Assembly: GCF_020026915.1 (NCBI RefSeq)
Contig: NZ_JAINUY010000004.1
Location: 372,001 to 436,000 of the forward strand
Length of the DNA: 64,000 bases
Reading direction: 5' to 3'
Source: Flavobacterium potami
Lineage (GTDB): Bacteria; Bacteroidota; Bacteroidia; Flavobacteriales; Flavobacteriaceae
Each line of letters begins with the position of its first letter. Position 1 is the first letter of the stretch. Below the pieces are notes generated by a model. That model ran no database searches, was not told the DNA's origin, and was given only the letters and a program-made list of their open reading frames with translations. Below, piece after piece: positions 45,415 to 53,189 of this stretch. The position numbers and the translations under genes are program-made.

Positions 45415-45985
45415 AACATTCTATTATTTCTGGTTCTAACTGCTTTCTCAAAATTACGGCTAATTTCTGTCGGCTCCTAAATAATTTTACTTTGGCATTG
45501 TTGGCCGATATATTCATGATTTTTCCAATTTCTTCTAAATTCTGATCATCAAAATAAAATAAGGTTAAAAGGAAATTTTCATCGCTTGGTAATAAATTCA
45601 AACATTTCTGAATAGTCTGTTTTCGTTCTTTTTCTTCTAAAGCACTCAATGCATTGTCCATTGTTTTAATTAAATGAGAAGAAAACTCATCAATCGAAAT
45701 ATTTAAATCTTCTTTTTTACTTTTCTTTAAACGATCCAAACATGTATTATAAGCAATTTTATAAATCCATGTTGAAAATTTAGATTCTCCTTTAAATTTA
45801 GTCAGCGAATTGTAAATCTTTATAAAGGTGTCTTGCGCAACTTCTTCTGCTTCTTCTCGGTTTTTAACCATTTTTAGAGCCAAAGTAAAAATCATATCCT
45901 TATAACGATCCACAAGAACGGCAAACGCATTGGTCTCGCCTTGTAGAATTTTATCGATATAATGTTGATCGTTTATTGCACTCAT
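45398..45985 (-). CDS. ECF RNA polymerase sigma factor (sigma-70 family)
   Basis: 195 aa. Region 2 (residues ~20-90) includes NREEAEEVAQDTFIKIY and KGESKFSTWIYKIAYNTCLDRL. Region 4 (~125-180) has LLPSDENFLLTLFYFDDQNLEEIGKIMNIS followed by KVKLFRSRQKL. The region 3 linker is short, as in extracytoplasmic function sigma factors. The downstream overlapping gene is a candidate anti-sigma. The target regulon is unknown; the divergent membrane protein at 46345 is one possible target. Confidence 0.92.
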   Translation of the reverse strand: MSAINDQHYIDKILQGETNAFAVLVDRYKDMIFTLALKMVKNREEAEEVAQDTFIKIYNSLTKFKGESKFSTWIYKIAYNTCLDRLKKSKKEDLNISIDEFSSHLIKTMDNALSALEEKERKQTIQKCLNLLPSDENFLLTLFYFDDQNLEEIGKIMNISANNAKVKLFRSRQKLAVILRKQLEPEIIECYDRER

Positions 45986-46030
45986 ATTATATAGGACGAC
46001 AAGTTGTTTGTTTAGGTTACAATGATTTTT

Positions 46031-46270
46031 AAAAAAATTAGAAAATTAGAAAATTAGAAAATACTAACTTTAAAATTCCTTTATGATTCAAATCCAATTT
46101 TCTCCCTTCGATCGAAATAATATATGGTAAAGAAATGGGATTCAACTTTGAAAAAGTTTTAAACTTTATCAAAGCTAGCGAGTATGTAAAAAAATATTGT
46201 CAAAATTAATTGATTATCAGTGGTTTTATGATCGTCTAATTGGCAAATTTTCTAATTTTCTAATTTTTTT
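46031..46270. repeat. Pair of complementary TTAGAAAAT repeats in the sigma / DUF6249 intergenic region
   Basis: AAATTAGAAAATTAGAAAAT (46031-46062) faces its complement AAATTTTCTAATTTTCTAAT (46234-46270) across about 170 bases. A related word (TAATTGACACATTTTCTAAT) lies at 39156-39175. The 359-base gap 45986-46344 has no gene; between the arms nothing is recognisable. Confidence 0.6.
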
Positions 46271-46344
46271 CACCATAGCCTGTAACCTCAATTTAAAAAC
46301 CGTCGTCATATGGGGTATATCAATCAATTAAAAACGTAAATATC

Positions 46345-46692
46345 ATGGATGACAAAATTTTAATTCCAATTAGCTTTTTCTTAATGATCTTCGGGATCGT
46401 TTATTTAATTTATTCAACAAGAAACAGAGAGCGTCTTGCTCTTATAGAAAAAGGTGTAGATGCGAGTATTTTTGTTCAAGGAAAAGGAAATGGAGTTCCG
46501 ACATGGAAAATTCTTGTAGTAAATCTAGCATTCTTGTTAATAGGAATCGGAGTGGGTATTTTAGTTGCCTTAATAATTACAACTTATACCACACTAAATG
46601 ATGGTGCTGTTTATCCTTCAATTATTTTTATAATGGCAGGTATCGGACTCTTAACCGGATTTAAAACAGCTAAAGATTTAGATAAAGAATAA
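46345..46692 (+). CDS. Small membrane protein, DUF6249-like
   Basis: 115 aa. Three hydrophobic segments: residues ~4-23 (ILIPISFFLMIFGIVYLIYS), ~52-75 (ILVVNLAFLLIGIGVGILVA) and ~90-108 (IIFIMAGIGLLTGF). The short polar loop between the first two has RNRERLALIEKGVD, a pattern common to a family of small Bacteroidota inner-membrane proteins often found beside ECF sigma genes. Function unknown. It is divergent from the sigma/anti-sigma pair. Confidence 0.75.
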   Translation: MDDKILIPISFFLMIFGIVYLIYSTRNRERLALIEKGVDASIFVQGKGNGVPTWKILVVNLAFLLIGIGVGILVALIITTYTTLNDGAVYPSIIFIMAGIGLLTGFKTAKDLDKE

Positions 46693-46713
46693 GTGCAAAA
46701 TTTAAGTAACTAC

Positions 46714-46748
46714 AAAAAACGCATCAATTATTTGATGCGTTTTTTTAT
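46714..46748. terminator. Bidirectional intrinsic terminator
   Basis: AAAAAACGCATCAATTATTTGATGCGTTTTTT between the convergent stops at 46692 and 46745. Confidence 0.85.
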
Positions 46749-47221
46749 TCTTTAGAGCCAATGGTTTCGTAATACTCGTCTACAGAAAGTTTCGGCTGCA
46801 GGGATGCCATAACGGCCAATTGATCACATCTTTCATTTTGTGGATGGTTGTTGTGCCCTTTAATCCATTTAAAATCGACTTGATGTTTTCGGTATGTAAT
46901 TAAAAAGCGTTTCCATAAATCCGGATTTTTTTTGTCTTTATAGCCTTTTTTCTCCCAGCCAAAAACCCATTTCTTTTCAACAGAATCTACAACATATTTA
47001 GAATCAGAAATGACTAAAACTTTCATGTTCGGTTTTTTTAGTTTTTCTAAACCGACAATCACAGCTAGTAATTCCATTCTATTATTGGTTGTAAGACGAA
47101 AACCTTCGTAGAATTCTTTTTTATGAGGTGTTCCTACCAATTCCATTACGACTCCGTAACCGCCATTTCCTGGATTGCCTTTTGCAGCGCCGTCTGTATA
47201 TATATGTACTTCGTGAGACAT
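46745..47221 (-). CDS. rnhA: Ribonuclease HI
   Basis: 158 aa, the normal length of bacterial RNase HI. It cuts the RNA strand of RNA-DNA hybrids (R-loops, primers). Catalytic acids: Asp in IYTDGAAKGNPGNGGYG (residues 8-24), Glu in TTNNRMELLAVIVGLE, Asp in VISDSKYVVDSV, and the late His/Asp in WIKGHNNHPQNERCDQLA. The family is clear. It sits upstream of nothing on its strand except the shared terminator and lies 96 bases downstream of purN. Confidence 0.97.
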   Translation of the reverse strand: MSHEVHIYTDGAAKGNPGNGGYGVVMELVGTPHKKEFYEGFRLTTNNRMELLAVIVGLEKLKKPNMKVLVISDSKYVVDSVEKKWVFGWEKKGYKDKKNPDLWKRFLITYRKHQVDFKWIKGHNNHPQNERCDQLAVMASLQPKLSVDEYYETIGSKE

Positions 47222-47317
47222 TTAATTATTTTAGATTGTAGATTTCAGATTTGAGATTGCTCAACTAATCTAAGATTGATTTTTTTTGTAATTGAAATTG
47301 ATTTTTGAATTTGATAT

Positions 47318-47881
47318 TCATTCTCCCAATAATTTATGTATAATCTCAGGAAAATGTTTTTGTTCCAATTCATGAATTTTCTCCGCAACTGTTTCTGGAG
47401 TATCTTCATCGGTTAATGCAACATTTGCCTGAAAGATAATTCCGCCTTCATCATAATGTTCATTTACATAATGAATGGAAATTCCGGTTTCTTTTTCCTT
47501 ATTATTTACAATAGCTCTATGTATGTGCATTCCGTACATTCCTTTGCCTCCATAGTTAGGTAAAAGTGCCGGATGAATGTTTATTATTTTGTTTGGATAG
47601 TGTTCAATTATGTTCTCCGGAAATTTTAGAAGGAAACCGGCAAGAACTATCAAATCTGGGTCGATTTCCTGTATTTTTTGTAAGACATTACGTTCTAAAA
47701 GTTCGTTTTTTGAGAAGATTTCGACCGGAATTTGATGATTTTTTGCTCTTTCAATCACTTTTGCTGAAGCATTATTTGTAAAAACAGAAACCACCTTTGC
47801 AATTTCGGTGTTCGAAAAATATTTAATAATGTTTTCTGCGTTAGTTCCTGATCCTGAGGCAAAAACGATAATTTTTTTCAT
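47318..47881 (-). CDS. purN: Phosphoribosylglycinamide formyltransferase
   Basis: 187 aa. It transfers a formyl group from 10-formyl-THF to GAR in purine synthesis. Motifs: VFASGSGTNAENII (phosphate-binding), LAGFLLKFPENIIEHYPNKIINIHPALLPNYGGKGMYG with the catalytic Asn/His set, and HYVNEHYDEGGIIFQ with the catalytic Asp. It is divergent from acpP, as in several Flavobacteria. It is the second purine gene in the window after purF. Confidence 0.96.
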   Translation of the reverse strand: MKKIIVFASGSGTNAENIIKYFSNTEIAKVVSVFTNNASAKVIERAKNHQIPVEIFSKNELLERNVLQKIQEIDPDLIVLAGFLLKFPENIIEHYPNKIINIHPALLPNYGGKGMYGMHIHRAIVNNKEKETGISIHYVNEHYDEGGIIFQANVALTDEDTPETVAEKIHELEQKHFPEIIHKLLGE

Positions 47882-47997
47882 AAAGTTGTGTGTTTTGAGA
47901 CTGCAAAAAACGGAATAAAAATCGAAAATAAATAGCTTTAAAAGACCTTTCTTGAAATTAATTTTATAAATTAGTGTTACATTTATAAACTAAATAG

Positions 47998-48026
47998 TTG
48001 TTTTAAAATAAAGTTTTTTATTTTTG
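47998..48026 (+). promoter_or_regulatory. Candidate acpP promoter
   Basis: TTG (47998-48000), an 18-base gap, then TATTTTTG (48019-48026), a full TAnnTTTG match. The leader would be about 25 bases. Confidence 0.6.
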
Positions 48027-48056
48027 CCAACAAATTAAATTCTAAAATTAAAGATT

Positions 48057-48293
48057 ATGTCAGACATTGCATCAAGAGTAAAAGCGATTATCGTAGACAA
48101 ATTAGGTGTTGACGAAAACGAAGTTGTAACAGAAGCAAGCTTCACTAATGATTTGGGAGCTGACTCATTAGACACTGTTGAGCTTATTATGGAATTCGAA
48201 AAAGAATTTGATATTCAAATTCCAGACGATCAAGCAGAAAACATTGCTACTGTTGGTCAAGCTATTTCTTATATCGAGGAAGCTAAAAAATAA
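48057..48293 (+). CDS. acpP: Acyl carrier protein
   Basis: 78 aa, acidic. The phosphopantetheine attachment Ser is in [18 protein letters not shown] (residues ~34-51). It carries growing acyl chains in type II fatty-acid synthesis. It precedes fabF, the usual order, and is separated from it by a 238-base spacer with two hairpins that probably allow acpP to be expressed far above fabF. Confidence 0.98.
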   Translation: MSDIASRVKAIIVDKLGVDENEVVTEASFTNDLGADSLDTVELIMEFEKEFDIQIPDDQAENIATVGQAISYIEEAKK

Positions 48294-48300
48294 TAATACC

Positions 48301-48408
48301 ACACCCGATTTCTAAAAATCCCAATTTTTGAAATTCCGAACTCCAATTTTGGAATTTGTTTTTTTGAATTTGTAATTTTTAAGGATCGGGTGTTATTATT
48401 TTTTTAAA
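48301..48408 (+). terminator. Large hairpin terminator/attenuator after acpP
   Basis: ACACCCGAT (48301-48309) pairs with ATCGGGTGT (48385-48393), followed by TATTATTTTTTT. Inside, AAATTCC/GGAATTT forms a nested stem. It is likely a partial terminator, because fabF follows. Confidence 0.65.
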
Positions 48409-48459
48409 ATTTAAATTTCGATTGATTTTCAATCAAAAAGATATATTTATATTGTAATT

Positions 48460-48499
48460 CCCATGGCTCTTACGTAACAATCAGTTAAGAAAGCGTGGG
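48460..48499 (+). promoter_or_regulatory. Second hairpin in the acpP-fabF spacer
   Basis: CCCATGGCTCTT pairs imperfectly with AAGAAAGCGTGGG, followed by TTTTATTTG. It could be an attenuator or mRNA element just upstream of fabF. Confidence 0.4.
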
Positions 48500-48531
48500 T
48501 TTTATTTGTTTAAAGTACAAAATACATATTT

Positions 48532-49785
48532 ATGGCATTAAGGCGAGTTGTTGTAACAGGATTAGGTGCACTTACTCCTATCGGGAATAATATCCAGGAA
48601 TATTGGGATGCACTTGTGAATGGGGTTAGCGGAGCGGCTCCTATAACATATTATGATACAGAAAAGCATAAAACGAAATTTGCCTGCGAAGTGAAAAACT
48701 TCAATATTGAAGATTACATGGATCGTAAGGAATCTCGTCGATTAGATAAATTTGCACAATACGCTGTTGCAGCCAGTGATGAAGCTATTAAAGATGCGGG
48801 AATTACAAATGATAACGTAAACAAACAAAGAGTTGGTGTTATCTGGGGTGCAGGAATTGGAGGTTTAGAGACTTTCCAAGATGAAGTATTGTACTATGCA
48901 AAAGGCGATGGAACTCCAAAGTTCAATCCGTTCTTTATTCCTAAAATGATTGCTGATATTGCTCCTGCGCATATTTCTATGCGTAATGGTTATATGGGAC
49001 CAAATTATACTACGGTTTCTGCTTGTGCATCTTCTGCAAATGCATTAATCGATGCTTTCAATTACATCCGTTTAGGAATGTGTGACGTAATTGTTTCTGG
49101 TGGTTCTGAAGCTGCTGTTACAATTGCTGGTATGGGAGGATTTAGTTCGATGCATGCTTTATCTACAAGAAATGAAAGCCCTGAAACAGCTTCAAGACCT
49201 TTTGATGCAACCAGAGATGGTTTCGTTTTAGGAGAAGGAGCAGGAGCTTTGGTTCTTGAAGATTACGAACACGCTAAAGCAAGAGGTGCAAAAATCTATT
49301 GCGAAATTGGCGGTGGAGGTATGTCTTCTGATGCTTACCACTTAACTGCACCACATCCGGAAGGAATTGGAGTTATCGCAGTAATGGAAAACACTTTGAG
49401 AGATGCTGGAATGAGCCCTGATCAAGTGGATCATATCAATACTCACGGAACTTCTACTCCATTAGGAGACGTTGCTGAGCTAAAAGCAATCAGTGCTGTT
49501 TTTGGAGATCATGCTAAAAACATCAACATTAACTCAACAAAATCGATGACAGGACATTTACTTGGTGCTGCTGGAGCTATTGAAGCAATTGCTTCTATTC
49601 TGGCAATGAAACATGGTATTGTGCCTCCAACGATTAACCATACAGTAGTTGACGAAAATATTGATCCATCTTTGAACCTTACTTTAAACAAACCTCAGAA
49701 AAGAGAGGTAAATGTTGCTATGAGTAATACATTTGGTTTTGGTGGACACAATGCTTGTGTATTGTTTAAAAAATTAGTTGACTAA
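48532..49785 (+). CDS. fabF: Beta-ketoacyl-ACP synthase II
   Basis: 417 aa. It condenses malonyl-ACP with acyl-ACP in fatty-acid elongation. The thiolase-fold Cys-His-His triad is visible: Cys in TVSACASSANALIDAF, His in NTHGTSTPLGD and His in KSMTGHLLGAAGAIE. The start MALRRVVVTGLGALTPIGNN is typical. It is followed by rnc only 9 bases downstream, so the two are co-transcribed, matching the conserved acpP-fabF-rnc order. Confidence 0.98.
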   Translation: MALRRVVVTGLGALTPIGNNIQEYWDALVNGVSGAAPITYYDTEKHKTKFACEVKNFNIEDYMDRKESRRLDKFAQYAVAASDEAIKDAGITNDNVNKQRVGVIWGAGIGGLETFQDEVLYYAKGDGTPKFNPFFIPKMIADIAPAHISMRNGYMGPNYTTVSACASSANALIDAFNYIRLGMCDVIVSGGSEAAVTIAGMGGFSSMHALSTRNESPETASRPFDATRDGFVLGEGAGALVLEDYEHAKARGAKIYCEIGGGGMSSDAYHLTAPHPEGIGVIAVMENTLRDAGMSPDQVDHINTHGTSTPLGDVAELKAISAVFGDHAKNININSTKSMTGHLLGAAGAIEAIASILAMKHGIVPPTINHTVVDENIDPSLNLTLNKPQKREVNVAMSNTFGFGGHNACVLFKKLVD

Positions 49786-49794
49786 TTTCTGTAT

Positions 49795-50535
49795 ATGAAT
49801 ATTATCAAAAAAATATTTTCTAAATCCCGTTCTCTAGAAGACGGGATTTTTTTTGACACTATTCAGAAAATTCTTGGTTTTCAGCCGTCTGATATCGATT
49901 TTTATAAAAGAGCTTTTACACATCGCTCGTCTAATAAATTGGATCAGAATGGCCAACCTATAAATTACGAACGATTAGAATTTTTGGGAGATGCTATGTT
50001 AAGTGCTGTTATTGCAGCACATTTGTTTAACAAAGCACCTAATGGCGATGAAGGGTATTTAACCAAAATGCGTTCAAAAATTGTAAGTCGTGAGCATTTA
50101 AACGAACTGGGTAAGGATTTGAATTTAGTGCAATTTGTAGAAAGTAAAGTGCCTATTCAGCATTTTGGAGAAAACATTCATGGTAATATTTTTGAATCTT
50201 TAATTGGAGCTATTTATCTAGATAAAGGCTATACTTTCTGCGAGAAATTTATCGAGAAAAGAGTGGTTACACCTTATGTAGATATTGCCCGATTAGAAGG
50301 AAAAGTTATAAGTTATAAAAGTTTGGTTATCGAATGGTGTCAGAAAGAAAAAAGAGTTTTTCATTATGATATTTTTGAAGATAACGGAATTGACGGACAA
50401 CGCTTGTTTGGCGTAAAGCTTAGTATTGACGATAAAGTTGTGGCAAGAGCGCGCGCAACCTCCAAAAAGAAAGCAGAAGAAAAAGCATCGCAAAGGGCTT
50501 ATTTTGCATTTCAGGAGAAAATTGACAAGAAATAG
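49795..50535 (+). CDS. rnc: Ribonuclease III
   Basis: 246 aa. It cleaves double-stranded RNA (rRNA precursors, mRNAs). The signature YERLEFLGDAMLSAVIAAHL (residues ~62-81) includes the Mg2+-binding acids, and the second acidic cluster is in NIFESLIGAIYLDKG. A C-terminal double-stranded-RNA-binding domain (~175-240) ends with KVVARARATSKKKAEEKASQRAYF. It starts 9 bases after fabF. Given the many long inverted repeats in this genome, it is a plausible processing enzyme for those hairpins (inferred). Confidence 0.97.
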   Translation: MNIIKKIFSKSRSLEDGIFFDTIQKILGFQPSDIDFYKRAFTHRSSNKLDQNGQPINYERLEFLGDAMLSAVIAAHLFNKAPNGDEGYLTKMRSKIVSREHLNELGKDLNLVQFVESKVPIQHFGENIHGNIFESLIGAIYLDKGYTFCEKFIEKRVVTPYVDIARLEGKVISYKSLVIEWCQKEKRVFHYDIFEDNGIDGQRLFGVKLSIDDKVVARARATSKKKAEEKASQRAYFAFQEKIDKK

Positions 50536-50660
50536 TTACAAAAATGTTGTAACTATCACAAGGCTACATCGTTTTCGTTTATAATTTAACAAAACAAGAA
50601 CGTCATAACTGTTGATGCTCCGTTTAGAAATAGTATATTTACAACTTGATTTTTCAAGAC

Positions 50661-51149
50661 ATGGCTATTCATAAATTGGATTTAGACGAATTTGACGAAA
50701 TTGATTATTATTTAATGGCAATACATACTTCATTAGAAGATTATAGATTAGCCTATTTTATTAATAAAAACCTTCCGATTAACTTAAGTAAGAGCAAAAA
50801 CGAGATCCATGCTCAAACTAAGGAAGGAGAAGCAAATTTTTCGAGATTCTATTATTATGATGAAGAAAAAGCTGTTTCCTGGAATTTAATTCAGAATAAA
50901 AATGAAATCATTTCTGTGAGTACAAATGATTTCCAGAATTTGTTTTCTAATGAAACAAGTGAGGTTTCGACAACAATTCATTTACTTCCTGAATTTAAAA
51001 AAGTCGATTTTTTCCTGAAGATTGATAATAGCGAAGAGGCGCTTAATTTTTCAGAAATTCAACAAAAATTAAACACAATAGAAAGTATTGCAGCTATTTA
51101 TGCTGTAGATACAGACAAAATAAAATCAAAAAACAATCTAATTTTTTAA
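50661..51149 (+). CDS. IPExxxVDY family protein
   Basis: 162 aa from the ATG at 50661; a TTG five codons earlier is a weaker start. This Bacteroidota family of unknown function is named for a motif seen here as LPEFKKVDFFLKI (about residues 112-124). The protein is acidic, without a signal peptide or membrane segment, so it is cytoplasmic. It lies between rnc and pyk; the pyk ATG follows 5 bases after its stop, so the pair is co-transcribed. The linkage to pyk is typical of the family, but no function can be claimed. Confidence 0.82.
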   Translation: MAIHKLDLDEFDEIDYYLMAIHTSLEDYRLAYFINKNLPINLSKSKNEIHAQTKEGEANFSRFYYYDEEKAVSWNLIQNKNEIISVSTNDFQNLFSNETSEVSTTIHLLPEFKKVDFFLKIDNSEEALNFSEIQQKLNTIESIAAIYAVDTDKIKSKNNLIF

Positions 51150-51154
51150 AAAAA

Positions 51155-52591
51155 ATGCTAACAAACAAGAAAACCAAAATTGTTGCTACACTTGGTCCCG
51201 CATGTAGTACAAGAGAGATTATCAAAGATATGATCGATGCTGGGGTGAATGTGTTTAGAATCAATTTTTCGCATGCAGATTACGAAGGAGTAAAAGAAAA
51301 AATCAACATCATTAGAGGCCTAAACGAAGAGTTTGGTTACACTACAGCAATTTTAGGAGATTTGCAAGGACCAAAACTTAGAGTTGGTGTAATGGAAGAA
51401 GGAACAGTAGTTCACGATGGTGATGAAATCACTTTTACAACTGCAGAAGATATTGTAGGGAATGCTAAAAAAGCATTCATGAAATATCAAAATTTCCCTA
51501 ATGATGTAAATGTTGGAGAGCGTATTTTGCTTGATGATGGTAAACTTATTTTTGAAATAGTTTCAACAGATAAAAAAACAGAAGTTGTTGCTAAAGTTAT
51601 TCAGGGAGGAGAATTAAAATCTAAAAAAGGAGTTAATCTTCCAAATACAAAAATCTCTTTACCAGCTTTAACTGAAAAAGATATTGCTGATGCGATTTTC
51701 GCAATCGAGCAAAAAGTAGACTGGATCGCACTTTCATTCGTGAAAACACCACGCGATTTACAAGATTTACAAGAATTAATCGCTAAACATTCAGACGTTA
51801 AAATTCCAATCGTTGCTAAAATCGAAATGCCGGAAGCTCTTGAGAACATGGACAAAATTGTAGCATATTGTGATGGTTTAATGGTTGCTCGTGGAGATCT
51901 TGGTGTTGAGCTTCCTGCTCACGAAGTACCATTGGTTCAAAAAGACTTAATCCGCAGAGCTAAAACGGCTAGAATTCCAGTTATCGTTGCTACACAAATG
52001 ATGGAAACAATGATTACAAGTTTAACGCCAACAAGAGCAGAAGTAAACGACGTTGCAAACTCAGTAATGGACGGTGCAGATGCTGTAATGCTTTCTGGAG
52101 AAACAGCTACAGGAAATTACCCAGTACAAGTTATCCAAAGAATGGCGCAAATTTGTGAGGCTGTTGAGAACTCTCCACTTATTCAGGTTCCTCAAAATAC
52201 ACCACAAATTAAAACGAAACGTTTTGTTACTAAAACTGTTTGTCACCAGGCAGCTTTATTGGCAAATGAAATCGAAGCTAAAGCGATTTGTACTTTAACA
52301 AACAGTGGTTATACAGCTTTCCAAATTTCAGCTTGGAGACCATCTACAGCTCATATTTTAGTATTTACTTCAAACAGAAGAATCTTAACACAATTGAATT
52401 TATTATGGGGAGTTAAATCTTTCTATTATGATAATGAAGAAAGTACAGACGATACTGTAACAGATGTAAATCAGATTGCAGTTGAAAAAGGATACGCTCA
52501 AAAAGGAGATTACTTAATCAATCTTGCTGCAATGCCAATCAAAGAAAAAGGAATGGTTAATACGATGAGAGTTTCTCAAATCGAAGAATAA
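51155..52591 (+). CDS. pyk: Pyruvate kinase
   Basis: 478 aa, normal length. It makes pyruvate and ATP from PEP and ADP, the last glycolytic step. Motifs: KIVATLGPACSTREIIKDMIDAGVNVFRINFSHAD near the N-terminus, the active-site region PIVAKIEMPEALENMDKIV with the catalytic Lys, GLMVARGDLGVELP, and ATQMMETMITSLTPTRAEVNDVAN. The C-terminal regulatory domain is present (residues ~355-478). It is the last gene before a terminator. Confidence 0.98.
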   Translation: MLTNKKTKIVATLGPACSTREIIKDMIDAGVNVFRINFSHADYEGVKEKINIIRGLNEEFGYTTAILGDLQGPKLRVGVMEEGTVVHDGDEITFTTAEDIVGNAKKAFMKYQNFPNDVNVGERILLDDGKLIFEIVSTDKKTEVVAKVIQGGELKSKKGVNLPNTKISLPALTEKDIADAIFAIEQKVDWIALSFVKTPRDLQDLQELIAKHSDVKIPIVAKIEMPEALENMDKIVAYCDGLMVARGDLGVELPAHEVPLVQKDLIRRAKTARIPVIVATQMMETMITSLTPTRAEVNDVANSVMDGADAVMLSGETATGNYPVQVIQRMAQICEAVENSPLIQVPQNTPQIKTKRFVTKTVCHQAALLANEIEAKAICTLTNSGYTAFQISAWRPSTAHILVFTSNRRILTQLNLLWGVKSFYYDNEESTDDTVTDVNQIAVEKGYAQKGDYLINLAAMPIKEKGMVNTMRVSQIEE

Positions 52592-52610
52592 CATTTTCTA
52601 TTATAATGTA

Positions 52611-52641
52611 AAAAAGCCGCTTAGTTATAAGCGGCTTTTTT
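52611..52641 (+). terminator. Intrinsic terminator of pyk
   Basis: AAAAAGCCGCTTAGTTATAAGCGGCTTTTTT, 19 bases after the stop. Confidence 0.9.
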
Positions 52642-52932
52642 CATTTTTATAAGCTATATTTTTTCTTCCCATTATCGGTGTTTTTGTCTTTTAGGGGAAT
52701 TTTTTAGAATTAATTTTCTGCTGATTTTCAACTGAAATGATTCAAAAGGAGATTTTTTTTGTTTCATTTTCCTTCTTTTTTTAAATTTTGAATCTGAATA
52801 ACCTATTTATTTAGATTTTCCTTCGCGATTTAGTTTCTGTATAGAAAAACCACAACCACTTAATTTTCTTACGTTTTTAAGCGTTCCATTTTGCAAATTG
52901 AAACATGTTGTTGCAAATTCCTAAATTTTGTT

Positions 52933-52954
52933 GTTTCATATTATAATATGAAAC
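52933..52954. promoter_or_regulatory. Perfect 22-bp palindrome upstream of the sulfatase gene
   Basis: Half-site GTTTCATATTA and its exact complement, without a spacer. The gap 52642-53189 is otherwise AT-rich and gene-free, with several loose GTTTCA/TGAAAC half-sites (for example near 52763, 52908 and 53083). It is a likely operator for a dimeric regulator. Confidence 0.55.
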
Positions 52955-53035
52955 AAGCTCAACGCCTTTAAATACGATTGTTAGCTTATTTATTAGTTAA
53001 TTTTGAGATACTTAAATAAAAGTTAAAACCATTTT

Positions 53036-53069
53036 GTTTCAAATTTTTATATAAGTGTGAATTTGAAAC
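53036..53069. promoter_or_regulatory. Second GTTTCA inverted repeat upstream of the sulfatase gene
   Basis: GTTTCAAATT (53036-53045) and AATTTGAAAC (53060-53069), 10-bp perfect arms around a 14-base spacer, sharing the GTTTCA half-site with the palindrome at 52933. Confidence 0.5.
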
Positions 53070-53189
53070 ATTTTAAAAAAGTGAAACCAAATTTTAAATA
53101 AGTTCTTGTTGCCATTCTAATTTTCCTTCATTTATTTTTTTGAATTAATAGACTCATACATAACAGAATTATTAACGAATTTTTTTATC

